This document shows positions 48,311 through 61,900 of a DNA stretch of 64,000 nucleotides, piece by piece. The DNA lies in the NCBI RefSeq assembly GCF_001039355.2, contig NW_019775653.1:168544-232543 (forward strand). The letters run 5' to 3'. The notes beneath the pieces were generated by a model. The model worked only from the letters and a program-made list of their open reading frames with translations. It was not told the origin of the DNA and searched no databases. The stretch is from Lingula anatina. Lineage: Eukaryota; Brachiopoda; Lingulata; Lingulida; Lingulidae. The position numbers and the translations under genes are program-made. Positions within the stretch are counted from its first letter, which is position 1; the number at the start of each line of letters is the position of its first letter.

Positions 48311-51300
48311 TTAAAACACTGCAGTGAATTGAGGTCCTTTGCTTATGTGAATCGACGTGTAAGGCTCAGACTGGGCCACTTGCACAGCGTTCTGCTTCTT
48401 TAGCACCAGGAGGGCATAAAACTTCGACGCAGCCTGTTTGCGATTATTGCGATTGGTGACATCCTGGAATTTGATACTGTCTGTACGTTTTAGTAAGGTC
48501 TGAAGTGAATGGAGCATTTGAAGAGAGCGCTTGTTCCATCGAATCTCTTCTTGTTCTGCCGTCTCCTCCTGCAAAAGAAATGCAAATTACATATTTTTTC
48601 TCAACTAGAGGGTCACAGGATAAAGACATTGAATACTTGCACATACATCAAACATAAAATTCATTTTGGATTTTTTCAATTATTATTTTTTGTTTAAAAT
48701 TTGAACAAAATACGGAATTGTCTGACTTTACTAATATCTCCAGTGCCTTGGTCAAAAGATTTTGCTTGAAAGGAGCTTCTGTACATTACATTTTCTAAGT
48801 CTGTTTTACTGCTGGGGTATTAAAGGCAATTTATTGTGGTGAGCAAGTTTTTCAGAATATTTTATGTTGTATTGAGAGTGAACAATACCTGATGACACAC
48901 AAATGTAAACAAAATATCACCGAGGCAAAAAGATGTTTACTTTTCAAGAAAAACTGAATTTTGAGGGCCTACATAAGAACTGAATTTTTCAGGGCCTATT
49001 TTCAAGCCATTTTGGTAGTAAAATATTTCTTGGTGATGCCAATTTTTATATAGAATATATAGAATATACATACCACTGGCTGCCCATCTAAATCAACGGG
49101 AAGTTCAACATTGTCCTGAAAATCTATCAACCCAACATCATTATCCTCAGGTCCTGGTGTGACAGGAGGATGGTCCAAAATGGACGACTTCTCCAGGCGA
49201 TTTTCCTTGTCAGCTGCTTTTTCTTTTCGAGAGCGTTTCTTCTCTGGTTCCACGGTGACAGATTTTTCTTGTGGTACGATTGTGCTTTCCTGTTCTGGTG
49301 GAGGCAAAATCTCCTCCAGTGCTGAAATTCCATAATATCAGTGAAGTTTTACATTTTTGTTACTTTTCATCATGTAGTATTGATTATTGTCATAAAAGAC
49401 CTTTATATATTTTATCTATTATTTTATTTATTATGTAACTCATAAGTTTTACACCGACTTACAATAACTAAATTCTTACAACAATACAAGCTAATCAAAA
49501 TATTTCAAAGGTAACACACTAGTTTAGATCAACTATTGATTATAAAACAGACAGGGATACAGAACACAACAGAGTTACTATTTCAAATTATCCAGCTATA
49601 GTGTTTTCTTTAAATCAAATAAGGAATGAAAGATCAACTGTCATTCTGGTCACTCTTTAGTCCATAGATTTCATCAGGAAATTGGACTAATTCTCACTGT
49701 CTCTTTAAGCCACACCATCAGTATGTGAGCGGCCAGTACAAATAATTAATCTTTCTTTCAACATCTGATTACCACTAAGCACACTTCTGATACTGTTATA
49801 AGATCAGCACTGCACCACCTACCCATGGTTGGCTGTTCCTCCTCTCTGGCCACCTCCGGCTCCTCAGACAGCTCAATCTTCTCCCCAGCTTCCTGGTCTT
49901 CTTCTGTGACTGGCTGTGTGACCAGGTTTTTGTTGAACAGCTGCAATTCAATGTCAAATGTAAACTAGATTACAAGGTATATAAATAGGCTCTCGGCTCA
50001 AACAAGTCCTAAAAAAATCAGTCTCAGTCGTTTTAAAATAAAAGAAGCAACTATTACAAATTTTGGCGCCCGAACAGGGACTGTGACTTGAGGGTCCAGG
50101 GACTCCAGACTGACCACGTCACTCATGCGGTCACCAAGACATCATACCAGGCCTAAGAACAGCGTTTGACACAGTCTATCCTGCTCAGATTATTCTGGAG
50201 GACTTCTAGAAAGCTAAAACACTGTCCTTATATGTTGTCCTTATATTGTTGCAAGTGGCAGAAGTTCCGGGATGAGAACATTTGAGATTTGACACATCAA
50301 CAAATATGCAGTCAATGAAATTCCACTATATAGTACAGAGACAGTCAGTAAAACAACTGGACCGTTGTGGGCATTGTCATACAGAAGCGTTGGACGCTTG
50401 ACTTTGTGCGGTTTATGTTGTGAGAGTTATACACATTCAACTGATAAACTCCACTTGCTGTGTCATAACTCACACTCTGCTTATGATTCTGTCGTTGGCT
50501 GGCTGGAATACTGCGTCAGAACAACTTTGACATCTTTTCTTGTACACAATGATAACCAGGTCATTATTAACTCTGGCAATGACAATGTATATAAACTTGG
50601 AATTTTTACTGATGCTAGACAGACATTGATTCACTACAGTGACAGACAATCCAAATTAGTCGATAATTTCATCTTATTGAAGGTCATTGGTTGAGAGAAT
50701 AGGATTCCAACGCTTATTATTACACCTGGAAGTCTCTGTAAAGACGAGAAGGATGCGTAAAACTGACAAAATGGAAAAAGTCCCAAGTTGCCATGGTTGC
50801 TGCGACTGAATGCAGCTTCCGAGTTCTTCCTCATCTCCAATATTCTCCTGATTTATCCTTTACTGACTTATATCTGTTCCCAAAACTGAAAACTAACCTT
50901 TGTGGAAGAAAATTGGGAAGCAATAAAGGTGTCATAGATGCAGTAAACTAGTACTTGGGGGGACCAGGATGTAGACTTCAATTTTGAAGGGATACGTAAA
51001 TTAGAACAGCGATGGATAAGGTGCTTCAAGATGAAGAGAGATTATATTGAGAAGTAACAGCCAACTTTTCATTCCTAGGTATTCCAAAGTACAAGAGGCC
51101 GAAAACAGATTTTGCAGACATTCCTAATACCAACAACTGACAGACACCTTCACCATTTAATTACCTTAGATATCACCCTACTGGGTAGTGCTCTCCCTGG
51201 CAAGGCAAACAACTTCTCCACCCCTCCCGTCTCCTTCCAGTGCATCAGCTTTTTGGTGGGCGGGGCAAGGTCAAGGGTCGTCAGGATGTCAGACGCATCA

Positions 51301-53214
51301 GATAGCTGTAACTTCATGGTCTCACTCTGTATACACTTCTGTTCGTCTACGATCAGTTTTCTTTTCCTTTTTGTTCTCTTCTCTGTGCCTAGTTAAAGAA
51401 GTTGAGATTTTTTTAGGGAGAGCTTCTCATCCAAAATTATATTTATCTACTTATCTATTACTACTTGCAATTTATATCATAATACTTCAGATGCATTCAA
51501 GTTAGCATTTCATATGTTATTTCATTTATTATTCTTCAAAGTAGTTCATTATCTTATTTGTGCATACATTTTTTATTAAAGCTAATGAATCTGCAAATCA
51601 TTTAATTTCGATCATTTTTAAATTTCTTTTGCCGTTTTTTTTCTTTCTTTTTTTCTCAACACCACTTAACTCACTAAAACATCCCATTCACTTACCATGG
51701 ACACTAGTGACATCTAGTGGTTCCAGAGCAAACGCCTCTTCCTCATTCTGGACTAGTGTGGTCTGGTTGGGCATGGTGGACACACCAGCCCCTGTGGTCT
51801 CTGGACCATCATCATGGACCACAGCTTGGATCTTCTCAACTGAAATTTGAGAAAAATTGAAGTTTAATATTGATATCTTGAAAAAGATTATTTATACACA
51901 AATGTCCTGCATTTTGCTTTGCACTGTAATTTGGCTAATACTTTTTTATACAAAATACAGGGTACCCTTTCCTCTGGGCATGCTGTTTATAACTAACTTT
52001 TTTATGCCCCACATATCAAATATTTCCTGTTAATCAATTTTTTATTCTTTCTAATAAAATACATCATATTTCTTAACTTGATTCAGAAAGTTTTTGTTGA
52101 AATCTTCTGATTGGAAATATTCATTTTGCCCATGTGACCAGACTTATAAGACACCCTGTACGGAACGGCTTTGTTTTAATTACCTTGTTTAGCATGAGCA
52201 TCCATGGGAGCAACTTCAGAGACCATAGAGACTTCAGCCATTGGAGCATCCTCAAACAGAGGTCCTCCCTCCATGAAACCTTCACCTGGGAAACAATAAA
52301 ACAGTGACACTGTTAATACCCCCTTTACACTGGACGGCGTCCTTTCTGCGACCATGAAATTGGCGTCGCTGTGGTCGTAATTAGGAGGCACGAGCATTGA
52401 TTTGGTATCAGAATGAATGCTCAAAGATCGGCCAGTTGTCGGCACGTAAAGTATTATAATTTTTTAACTCTCAAATGGGGCCGTACTGCTGGACGCAGAA
52501 AGGACGCCGTCCAGTGTAAAGGGGGCTTAACACAGCATACATAAAAATCTTTCACAGACGAGTGCACACAAATCTGTCCCAGACAAGGAGTAAATGTCAT
52601 ATAAACGAGTAGTTATCAAAAGAAAAATTTTTTTTTTAATTTACAAGGTCATTTCAGTTATTTTTTCATGGGCAAGCTTGGATTGCTTTCTTATATCAAC
52701 TCATGAGAGAAGCTGTATTCTTCAAGTTGTAACTTCCAGTCTCTCAGCCAATCCTTGTAGAGCAACATTACCTACAGCTTGACATAAAGACAGCTGAAGT
52801 GCCAACTTTCAAAAGCACAGCTCCTCTCATCAATTACCTGAAATTTTCCTTCTTAAACCCCTTTACACTGGACGGCGTTCTTTCTGCGACCATGAAACTG
52901 GCATCGCTGTGGTCGTAGAAAGGAGGCACAAGCATCGCTTTGGTTGCAGAATGAACGCTTAATGATTGGCCAGTTGTTGGCACGTGAAACATTTTTTTTT
53001 TTACTCTCAAACGTCACTGTACTATGGGACGCAGAAAGGACCCCATCCAGTGTAAAGGGGGCTTGAGCAAACAACAAACAATGAACAAAGTTAGTAAACT
53101 TACCAAACAAAGCATGGTCAACGTCCCCACCAAAATTATCATCGTCGTCGTCGTCATCATCTCCACCCATTGGACCGCCATCGTCATCATCATCGTCACT
53201 GACAGGTGCCCGCG
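48311..53214 (-). CDS. RAD21: cohesin subunit RAD21 (SCC1), 5' part missing
   Basis: The kleisin that closes the cohesin ring between SMC1 and SMC3. Seven exons in coding order: 53214-53104, 52285-52184, 51839-51696, 51388-51165, 49940-49823, 49321-49074, 48568-48311. Phases match at every junction and give about 400 residues to a TAA stop. Diagnostic stretches are [41 protein letters not shown] and the C-terminal winged helix ([27 protein letters not shown]). The first exon here is Asp-rich and begins in mid-codon. The conserved N-terminal kleisin domain (about 200 residues) is not found between 53215 and SSRP1, which suggests it was lost at the N at 53896. An EVAR sequence at the end of exon 49823 fits the separase consensus ExxR. 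Confidence 0.9.
49954..50085 (+). mobile_element. short LTR-like segment with a tRNA-Lys primer-binding site
   Basis: TGGCGCCCGAACAGGGAC at about 50065-50082 equals the 18-nt complement of the 3' end of animal tRNA-Lys, used as primer-binding site by several retroelements. Upstream within 110 bp are TATAAATA and AATAAAA signals and a candidate LTR running from TGTCAAATG to ATTACA. This looks like the 5' end of a small LTR element, possibly a TRIM, inside a RAD21 intron. The matching 3' LTR was not found. Confidence 0.55.
50768..51057 (+). pseudogene. mariner-type transposase remnant
   Basis: The reading gives [19 protein letters not shown], then [17 protein letters not shown] and, after a stop and a one-base frameshift in a G run, [14 protein letters not shown], ending RDYIEK and a stop. 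This is the C-terminal part of a Tc1/mariner transposase; the YSPDL catalytic Asp region is kept. Broken and inactive, in the same RAD21 intron as the primer-binding site. Confidence 0.75.
52319..52525. mobile_element. MITE with CCCCCTTTACACTGGACGG inverted ends, copy 1
   Basis: Ends are inverted over about 30 bp (CCTTTACACTGGACGGCGTC and its complement). The interior is shared with 52858-53061, about 540 bp away in the same RAD21 intron. Confidence 0.8.
52858..53061. mobile_element. MITE with CCCCCTTTACACTGGACGG inverted ends, copy 2
   Basis: Same orientation and structure as 52319-52525 with moderate divergence. It ends about 40 bp from the RAD21 exon at 53104. Confidence 0.8.
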
Positions 53215-55943
53215 CTTTGGTTAATAAAATGAACAATTAACAGCGAACCTATGATGCTATATTTTGGAACAGGATAATTACTAGGGATTAAGGTGCACAG
53301 GGTTTTTTAAAGCTTTGTCCAATAATAACAGAGTGATCTAATCTACTTCATCAGTTTTAAAGATAGGTGAGTTTTAAAGCTTATTAGACATCTTCTCTAA
53401 AATCATAAGCCACATCACATCTCTATATTAATAAGCCAGGAAGACAAAAATGACAGCACAGAGAACACAATCTAAAAGCATCTTCATCTAATTCTACTAC
53501 CAGAAAAAAAATATATATACCGGAAAAGCAAGGGGATTTTTTTTTTTCAAATCTCTTTTTTTTTTAGTCAAACACAAGTTCATGTTGGTCATTGCAAGCC
53601 AAAACTTTGAACAGATGTGTTTATGAAATTGGGACCAAGGCAACATACACACAATATCCAGAAATTAGCACCACAGATTCTAGTGTTAGTAACACATGCA
53701 AAACACAATTATATTGTATTAGTAAAAACAGATTAGAATTTATAACGAGTTTAACAGTTTTTTTTTTTCCTCTTCTTCTTTTTTTTTTTTTTGCAAAACC
53801 TTACATCTACATGAAAACAGGTAAAAAGTCAGGCTACAGAAATCCTTAATAGTTTATTGGTAAGGAATATGATCTAAATCACACTTGGTGTCAAANTTTA
53901 ATATCTGTATACTAGTATATGTAAGTTCTTCTGTCCAGTTGCCAGGTTTTTAATCACGATTGCAGTACTGTTAGTAGATTTCTTTGAAAATACCAACTTT
54001 CTCAACAGATGTATTTTTTCTCCCATCTTGATGTTTTCTAAAGAATTATTTAAAGGTGGAAGTTTCATTCATTTTCTTTTTTTTTTTTTTTCAGAAAGGT
54101 GACAACGTAAAATATATTATGAAAATCTCCATAAAACAACAGAACATGACCTTCTTTGAATAAATGGGCCGAATTCTTGTCCAACAATCCATTACAAACC
54201 TGACCCATCTCATCTCTTGCTTGGAGAATTCTGAAAACTGGTTAATATGTTTTTTCACCCAGAAAAAAAATTCCTTTTAATTTGGAGCACATAGTTTTGC
54301 TCTGCTCATTTAATATATTGAATTATAGTGGTAGTCTGGTGTAGGAGTGCTTGTTTGAATGCACAATTTTATGAGCTTAGTATATTTCTTAAAGTAACGT
54401 GCAAGTTATGATAAGTGCGTGCCAACCCAAAGTTTCAGTGTGGACTTTGGTTTCTTCTCAGCTTAAGTTACGAATGCTATAAAGAGGCAGTCCTGTTAAA
54501 CACTGTTAGACAATCTCAATATCTGTCTTTTACCCAACAATTATTATAGATTGTGATTTTTAAACGACTTTTTTCATCATCTGGGAGTAGTGCAAATTGA
54601 ATCATTCCCATGACACTGTGATTTGTTAATTGATTATATCTTTTGTTTTTAAGGCATTTAGGGTTGCTTTTAAATCATTAATTTTATCATTCAGTCTTTA
54701 ATCCCACCACAGCAATAATTCAGGTATTTTACATTAAGAAATTTTTGAAATGTATAATTTCTGCATTTAATTTTTTGCATGTGATTCAATCGTTTTAAAT
54801 AATTGGAGAATTAAACATTTCAAAACCATTAACTTTTATGATTTTTTTGTTGTTGATTGTCTGATGTTTAAGTAGTTACCATAATATACCACTGTTTCAG
54901 CCACAAGATAGAGTGGGGTCATAATATGGTTGCAACAAAAAAAGTTCTAGTTAAGGAAGGCTGCAGGGTTAAAAAATTTTGCAGAAGTTCCTCTATTAAT
55001 CATTAGTTCCACCACAGCACTTAAAGAAATCGGATGATATAGTGGCTTTGAATCGTGGCCATTCCTCATAAAATCCAATACTATTAACACACCAGTGTTT
55101 ATCCACAACTTCTCAAGTATAACCTAATGAAGCTGTTGAACCATTTAAACTAACAAGAAAATTGAAAAAGAAAATTTTTTAACTGCAGAAATCTAAAATG
55201 ATGGAAAATGATATCCCAGATACTACACTGAATTTCAATACGAGATTTGTTCTTTAAACTTAAGGAAGCTTCATCCTTTAAAAGGTATTTGGAAAGCTCA
55301 AATACTGTGGAAAGAAGTGATCTTTAAAACCTATGAACTTAATGATTTTGGTAGCAAGTACTAGAGATTTAAAAGTTCTAAGAAAATGGGTGCATTTTTA
55401 ATGTTTGCGACTGTGGCAAATGCCCCACATAGTCCATGATACTCTAGCCAATAATTAGTGTCAAGCCAAGATGTAGTTTCTCGATCGTGCTTAAATAAAA
55501 GCAACTGGATAATAGGGTAGACATAAACAAAATGTGTCCTGATTTGTGTAACATTTAATAAGCTTCCAGATCTTAATGGTCCAAACATGATTACAAAAAG
55601 TCAATGTACATAGACAATGACAAATTTTGTTTATAATAACACTGAAGAAAATGTTCCTAATACAGTTCTTCAACATGCTCCCAACGGCAAAAGTCACTCC
55701 ATCTTTTACTAGGGAAATAAAACCTGAAACCATTCAGGCTTTGTTCAGCTGTGATATATCATTTAACTTTCACTGCTTCACTCGTATCTTTTTACAGTTT
55801 CCCTTTGTGAGAACAATAATGACACTGTGCCACAAAAACTGTTTAATTTTCTTTTTGTCTATCACACAACGGTTGGTGACGCAGGAAATCTCCAAATGGT
55901 CAGAAGATTTTACATATCTACTTATATGCATGCTAAGATTTAC
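53215..55943. other. stretch between RAD21 and SSRP1
   Basis: Should contain the RAD21 5' exons and promoter and the SSRP1 3' UTR. I find no coding match to the RAD21 N-terminal domain on either strand. The N at 53896 is the likely place of a gap. Poly-T runs occur near 53540 and 53765-53790. Confidence 0.5.
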
Positions 55944-58900
55944 TCAGTCATCGTCCTCATCGTCATCAGATCCAGAACCTGACCCAGATCCTGCACCAGA
56001 AGAAGGTGGTGTGCTGAGGATTTCCTCATCATCAGGAAGCTGGAAATGGAGAATTGTACATAAAAATTAGCAAATTAACCAACTTGGCTGAACAATTTAA
56101 TCATTCTAAAAATGGCACTGATTGTCTTAAAAGTAGATTGCAAATTCATTAACCAGTCTAGGAGCGACATAAAATGAAGAATAATTGCAATGCTGTTCAG
56201 AAAGACCTACTTAGCGCCAGTATTTTATGAATATCTATATCTACCATTGGCATATCTGACAATTAGGAACATGTTTAGAAATTGCTACAAAGACAAATCT
56301 CTTCACCATAAACATAAAGACTCGATTTTTTTAAAGCATCACACCTCTTCATTTTCTGATTCAGATTCTTCCTTTTTCTTCGGTTTCTTTTCTTTCTTTT
56401 CCTTCTCTTTCTTGGGCTTCTTCTCTTTCTCTGTCTTGGTTTTCTTTTTAAGTGGTTTATCATCACTGTCTGTGCTGGAGTCCTCAGAGCTGGAGATGAA
56501 CTCCTTACTTTTGTACTCTCCCCCAGCCCCAGCCTTGCTTTCCTTCTTGGGGCTCTTTGTGCTGCTTGAACTCTTCTTTGGGCTCTTGGACTTCTTGGCC
56601 TTTGGACTGTAATCAAACAGGTTATTGATGATCAAACTTAAGCTAATTGATGTGCTTTCAAATTCAATATTTGCAACCTCAGTTACATTCATGTTAATTA
56701 AGCTTTGGTACATGCTTCTTTTTATTCAAACAATGTTTTTTTAGTAGGGACATGGCTGTAACATTACAACACACCTTTCAGAGTCCTCGTCTTCCTCATC
56801 TGCATCTGCTTTGGCTGCTTTGTATGCTTCCATTGCCTTCTCATATTCAGCTTTAGCGGCAGCAGCTTTCTGTTCCCACTCCTGAAATACCAAACACTTT
56901 GTTTATAATGATGCTTAAATAGAAAAAAAAACTGAAAATAATAATTAACTAGAGGATCAGAGAGGCGATACCGCCTCCGAATATTGTACCACCAGCTGGA
57001 GTAAGCGCATTCGTATAGACCCCCACATACACAAAATAAGGGACACAGCCACCAGTCTTGTGCTTGACAAGCTGTAAAAATGCAATCAACAAGAATTTTC
57101 AAAATATGCAAAATATATATATAACTAAAAATGGTACAATCAAAGCTTAGTTCATCATAGTAGGTCAAAGGTCAATTTCAAGGTCACAGTAAAATGCCAG
57201 TATATGACTTCCTATTCAACTTCAATAGTAACTATGGACCTATCTCTGCCAGGTTTGGAGTTAAAAGAGAAAGAAATAAGCAGAGTTCAGTTCATGATAA
57301 TAAGTAGGTCAAAGGTCAAGCCAGGATATGACTTCCTATTCAAGTTCAATAGTAACTATGGACCTATCTCTGCCAGTTTTGGAGATAAAAGGGAAGTAAA
57401 ATTTGCAAAGTTCACTTCATGGTGAAAATTAGGTCAAAGGTCAATTTCAAGGTCACAGTAAGATTGCCAGCATATGACTTCCTATTCAACTTCAATAGTA
57501 ACTATGGACCTATCTCTGCCAGTTTTGGAGATATAAGGGACTAAATGTTATAATTTTGGAGTTACCATAATGTGCCATAAATTTCCTACATAAAAAATTA
57601 ATTAAAATAAAGAAAAGGTAATTTTGGTCAAAATTCTTGAAATGGGAGGTGCTCTGAAGTTCCAGAAGTTCAAATTTGATGAAATAATGTCATTTTTGAC
57701 CACAAGTTGTCTGCTTTGCCAAGCCTTATGTTTTATTTTTCCGGAGTTCAAAAATTTATTATCCATTACCGTACTGCACATTTTGCTTTCACCGCCAATA
57801 TGTACTTTTTGATACAGCGCAACTCGTAACCGGAATACAAAAAAACGGAGACCACCTCCAGTGTTGGGCTTTACATGCTCTACAAAATGCAAAAAAGAAT
57901 GGGTCTCTAGCATTAAGGGTTCCCGAATTAGAGACAGTTTTCAGTTTCGGTATCTTATGGCCGCTACTCCCGTGAAAATGCACCGATTGACCCCAAATTC
58001 ACGGAGATGAAAGATGACCTGAAGGGTAACACTTTCCAATAATATTATTGGTTAAGTCTGTGTGGTGTCTGAATAACGGCAAATAATTTTTTTTTTCGTA
58101 AAAAAATTCATTTTTTTGAAAATTTTGGCACGTTTGACCTTGAAGTAAAGGTCAAAGGTCAAATCCAAGGGCATATTTGAAATCTACACATATGACTTTT
58201 GGAAAGCCGTCTGTAGAAATTTTTCCCATAACCCCTTCCATAGGGTAGATAATTAGCATTTAATTTTGCCATTTTTGGACAAGGGTGCATTGCAATGAGT
58301 GCCACACCCAGACCCCAATACCGGCAAAGCCCAAATTTTACGTGGAACGAGCTGAGATTATAGGTGACCTAAATCCAAGAGATGGGTACGGGGGCCCTTA
58401 CGGTCTAGGAGGAGAAGTGGTAATGGTAGCCGTCCGGCGGAGCCGGCGGAATGATCCGGACGGGACCGAAACCATGTGTACCGCCAGCGCTAACGCTGGT
58501 GGTACAATGAGACAGATACAAATAAAAACAAAATAAATGAAAATCTGGTTTATTATATAAAATGATATGAGAAAAAAGAACAAGAACATGATGCACATTA
58601 CGTTATACCACATCACATTTTGAAAGACAGACACTTTGTCTAACACAAATGAACAATATTCTATTCCATTCACCATTCCCTTCATTTATAACTTCCATTT
58701 CCTTTTCCCCCCAGCTTACCGTTTTGTCTGTGACTTCCTTCCACATTTCTCCAGCTTTCTTTGATACTTCAGTAATGGATATCCCAGGGTTTTCTCTCTT
58801 GATCTGCTCTCTATGCTCATTGAGCCACAGAAAATATGCAGATTGTGGACGTTTGGGAGCATTGGGATCTTTTTTCTCCTTTTTCCTCTTCTTTCTTGGT

Positions 58901-61900
58901 CCCTCACGCTAATATAAAACAATGACATTCATATTTATTATTGTTCACAACAGGGTATTCAAGATGATAGAATATAAAATCACTTATCTTTCAAACAGAA
59001 GATGGAAGTCTTGTTAAAAAATTATCTTGACTTAGAGACCCACCACTGTTTTAGTTTTCATTTCTTTTTTCTCTTTCTTTTTCTTTTCTTTTTTCTCTTT
59101 CTTCTTGTCATCATCTCCATCGCCCTCTTCATCTTCACTTGATGATGACGTGAAATCTGTGTCAAATCTGAAAATATAGTTTTTTTATTAAGAAATGCTT
59201 CTGTTCAGTGATTTGTTACAAAAAATGCACTTGTTCAGTGATTTGTTACAAAAATGTACTATGTGTAAACTATATAAAGGGTGATGTAAGTCATTTTCTT
59301 ACATGAGGAAAATATAATAAAACTGAACAATTAGGAGAGATTGCCCCACGTGAATGGTATCATAAAAGACAAGATAACAACAAAACTGACTGGAGGACCC
59401 CACACATCTGGCTAATTCTCTTTTTAGATTTTTGCCAACCAACTGTAGACTCTGATCTTTAAATATCGATTGGTCAAATAAATTCTAATCTTATCTTAAA
59501 TAAAAAAAATATATTAAAAAAAAAGAGTATAAAAACACACAATAACACATATACTTACTCTTCTGCCACTTCACTTCCACTTTCAGGGGCAACGTAATCA
59601 TCATCTGGAAATAGATATTTATCAAAATTGAAATATTTAAAGTGTAATCTTCCAAAGCACTCAAAGTCTAACTTCACAATGCCAAATCTGGGTATTCATT
59701 AATACCTGTATTTGCATTTGTTTATTAAAAGATGGAAGTAAATGACTTGACGTACCATCCTCATCTTCATCATCATCCTGATCATCATCTTCTGCCCTTT
59801 CTTTTCCTTCTTGTTTCATTCTTTCCAAGTAGACATCATGTTCATCTTCATCCTCACTGTCCAGCAGTTCATCATACTTGTCATCAGTCTGAAAAAGTAA
59901 AGCACACACACCGTGTATTCCCGGTTTTTATTACTCATAGCCCATGTGATTGTGACAAGGCAAGAGCAAAATGCCCTATAACAGGGTTTGAAATCTGAGA
60001 AACTCCTGAATAATGGAATCACTATCATTACAAACTTATTCTTCTTCTCAATTTATATTTAATTTTTTCTAGATGCCAGATAAACAAAATACCATAAGCA
60101 TAGTACATACAAGACCACCTGCTCCCTTTTTCAACAATATAGTAATATAGTGGACCTGGCATTGGTTTAATGTTTGCTTTTATAGAATGAAAGTACGTGG
60201 GTAAATATAGAATATGTAAGTACAGGATACTATCCAAGTCTCACATTGAAAAGCATGTTTACACTTTAAATTTTATTGTATTGACATCAAATTCAGGAAC
60301 ATAACAAACAAACCACTTACCATCTTCTTGCTTCCTATGTTCTTCACACCCAGTCCTTTGGAAGTGACAAAGTCATAAAGCTTTCCATATTCATCTCTGC
60401 AAGAAGAAATTTAGCATTTCAGATTCAATGTGAGTAGTCTTCATAAAAAGATTTTTGTTCAAAATCCAACATTTTTTTGCTATTAATTTGTTAATATTTT
60501 TATCATTTAAATTCATGCTCAAAATCCTTGACAACAATTTATGTATAAACTATGCATAAAGGTAACTGTTGTCTCCTTGAAAGAACAGAGCCTGCTGAAC
60601 CATCTTCCTATGACCATCTTCTTATTTTGCTATCATTATGCATTTATTTTTCATTTCAGTATAATTATAATATTTTAATACAGTTAAAAAAATGTTACCA
60701 CATTTCAGTAAAACTTACTTTTCAATATTTACAAATGTGTGGATTGTTCCCGACTTAGTCTCCACCTCAAAATCAAAGGACCTTGTGTTTGCAGCACTCC
60801 TAGCAAAGTTCACATTGGCCACTTCATCAAACCTGACGTGTATGGGAGGCTTGTGGACAAACATAAAACCTCTCTCCAGAGGATAGAGAAACCCAGTAGC
60901 AGCCTTATAGGAACAGCCCACAGCATGGGTTCCAGAGTGTCTGAGGAAAAGGAATGTGATGTGTAATACACAATGTATATGATGTCCATTTCTTATCTCT
61001 ATAAAATATCAGGATCTCTTGTTGGCAACATAATTTGTCCACTTTTGCATTAATAACATTCAAGATGAGAGCTACAGCTAACTGAAAGATTGTTTGAACT
61101 TTAAAAATTTACTTGAATTCAGTAAACCAGTCATATTATCTTATGAGCCCCAACTTTGGATGATATGTTGAATTGCTACATATTCCAAAGGAACTTACCC
61201 AATGAAGCTACCAGGCACTGTAATCTTCCTATTCACACAAGCCTTCATAATGCGGCTTACTATCTCATACATTGGTCCAGACATCTCTTTTGTCAGTTTC
61301 CCTTCATACTTCTCCTGAATGTCTTCCCTAATTAAGTCAAATGTAAAAATGTATAAACTGATTATGTCTGTTTATATCTATTTGATTATATTATATAAAT
61401 TCATAAATATGTGTTACTTGAAAAATTAAGGAAGGGGTTCCAGATGTATCTCAACCAGGTCAACCCGCGTGAATCAATCATTATACAGAAATTAAATTCA
61501 AAGGTCATAAAACAAATTCACTGATAAGATAATATAAACTCACTCTGATAATCCAAGCTCTAAAGATGTCTCCTCGTCTTTGTTGAAAAGTAAAATAAGG
61601 AAGGGATATCTAGTCTGACCTTGCCGGATTGGTGGATCCAAACTTACCTGTCAAATTGAAAATTAAAGAAATACTTGAATATAAGCATATAATTATATAT
61701 GTTCTAATATAAGTATCTATCACACATACATTAAACCAAAATATTCAATAGTTTCCACCACTGCATATTTTTGAATATCAACTTCTTTTGAACATGTAAT
61801 TTTTGTTATATTCATATCCTAACAAAACTAACTAAACAAACCTTACCGCAAAAAACATTTGTCGTCCATCTTTGTGTGGTAACAAAAACAGTCGCAGTAC

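Noticed and set aside
50365-50694. 109-residue plus-strand ORF in the RAD21 intron
   Set aside because: No recognisable family features; it lies between the primer-binding site and the mariner remnant and is probably decayed repeat sequence.
53014-53224. Overlapping ORFs on both strands at the Asp-rich region
   Set aside because: They are shadows of the RAD21 acidic exon (53104-53214), whose repetitive GAT/GAC codons keep other frames open.
56190-56612. 140-residue plus-strand ORF rich in Ser/Phe/Leu
   Set aside because: It is the antisense of the Lys/Glu/Ser-rich SSRP1 exon 56606-56345.
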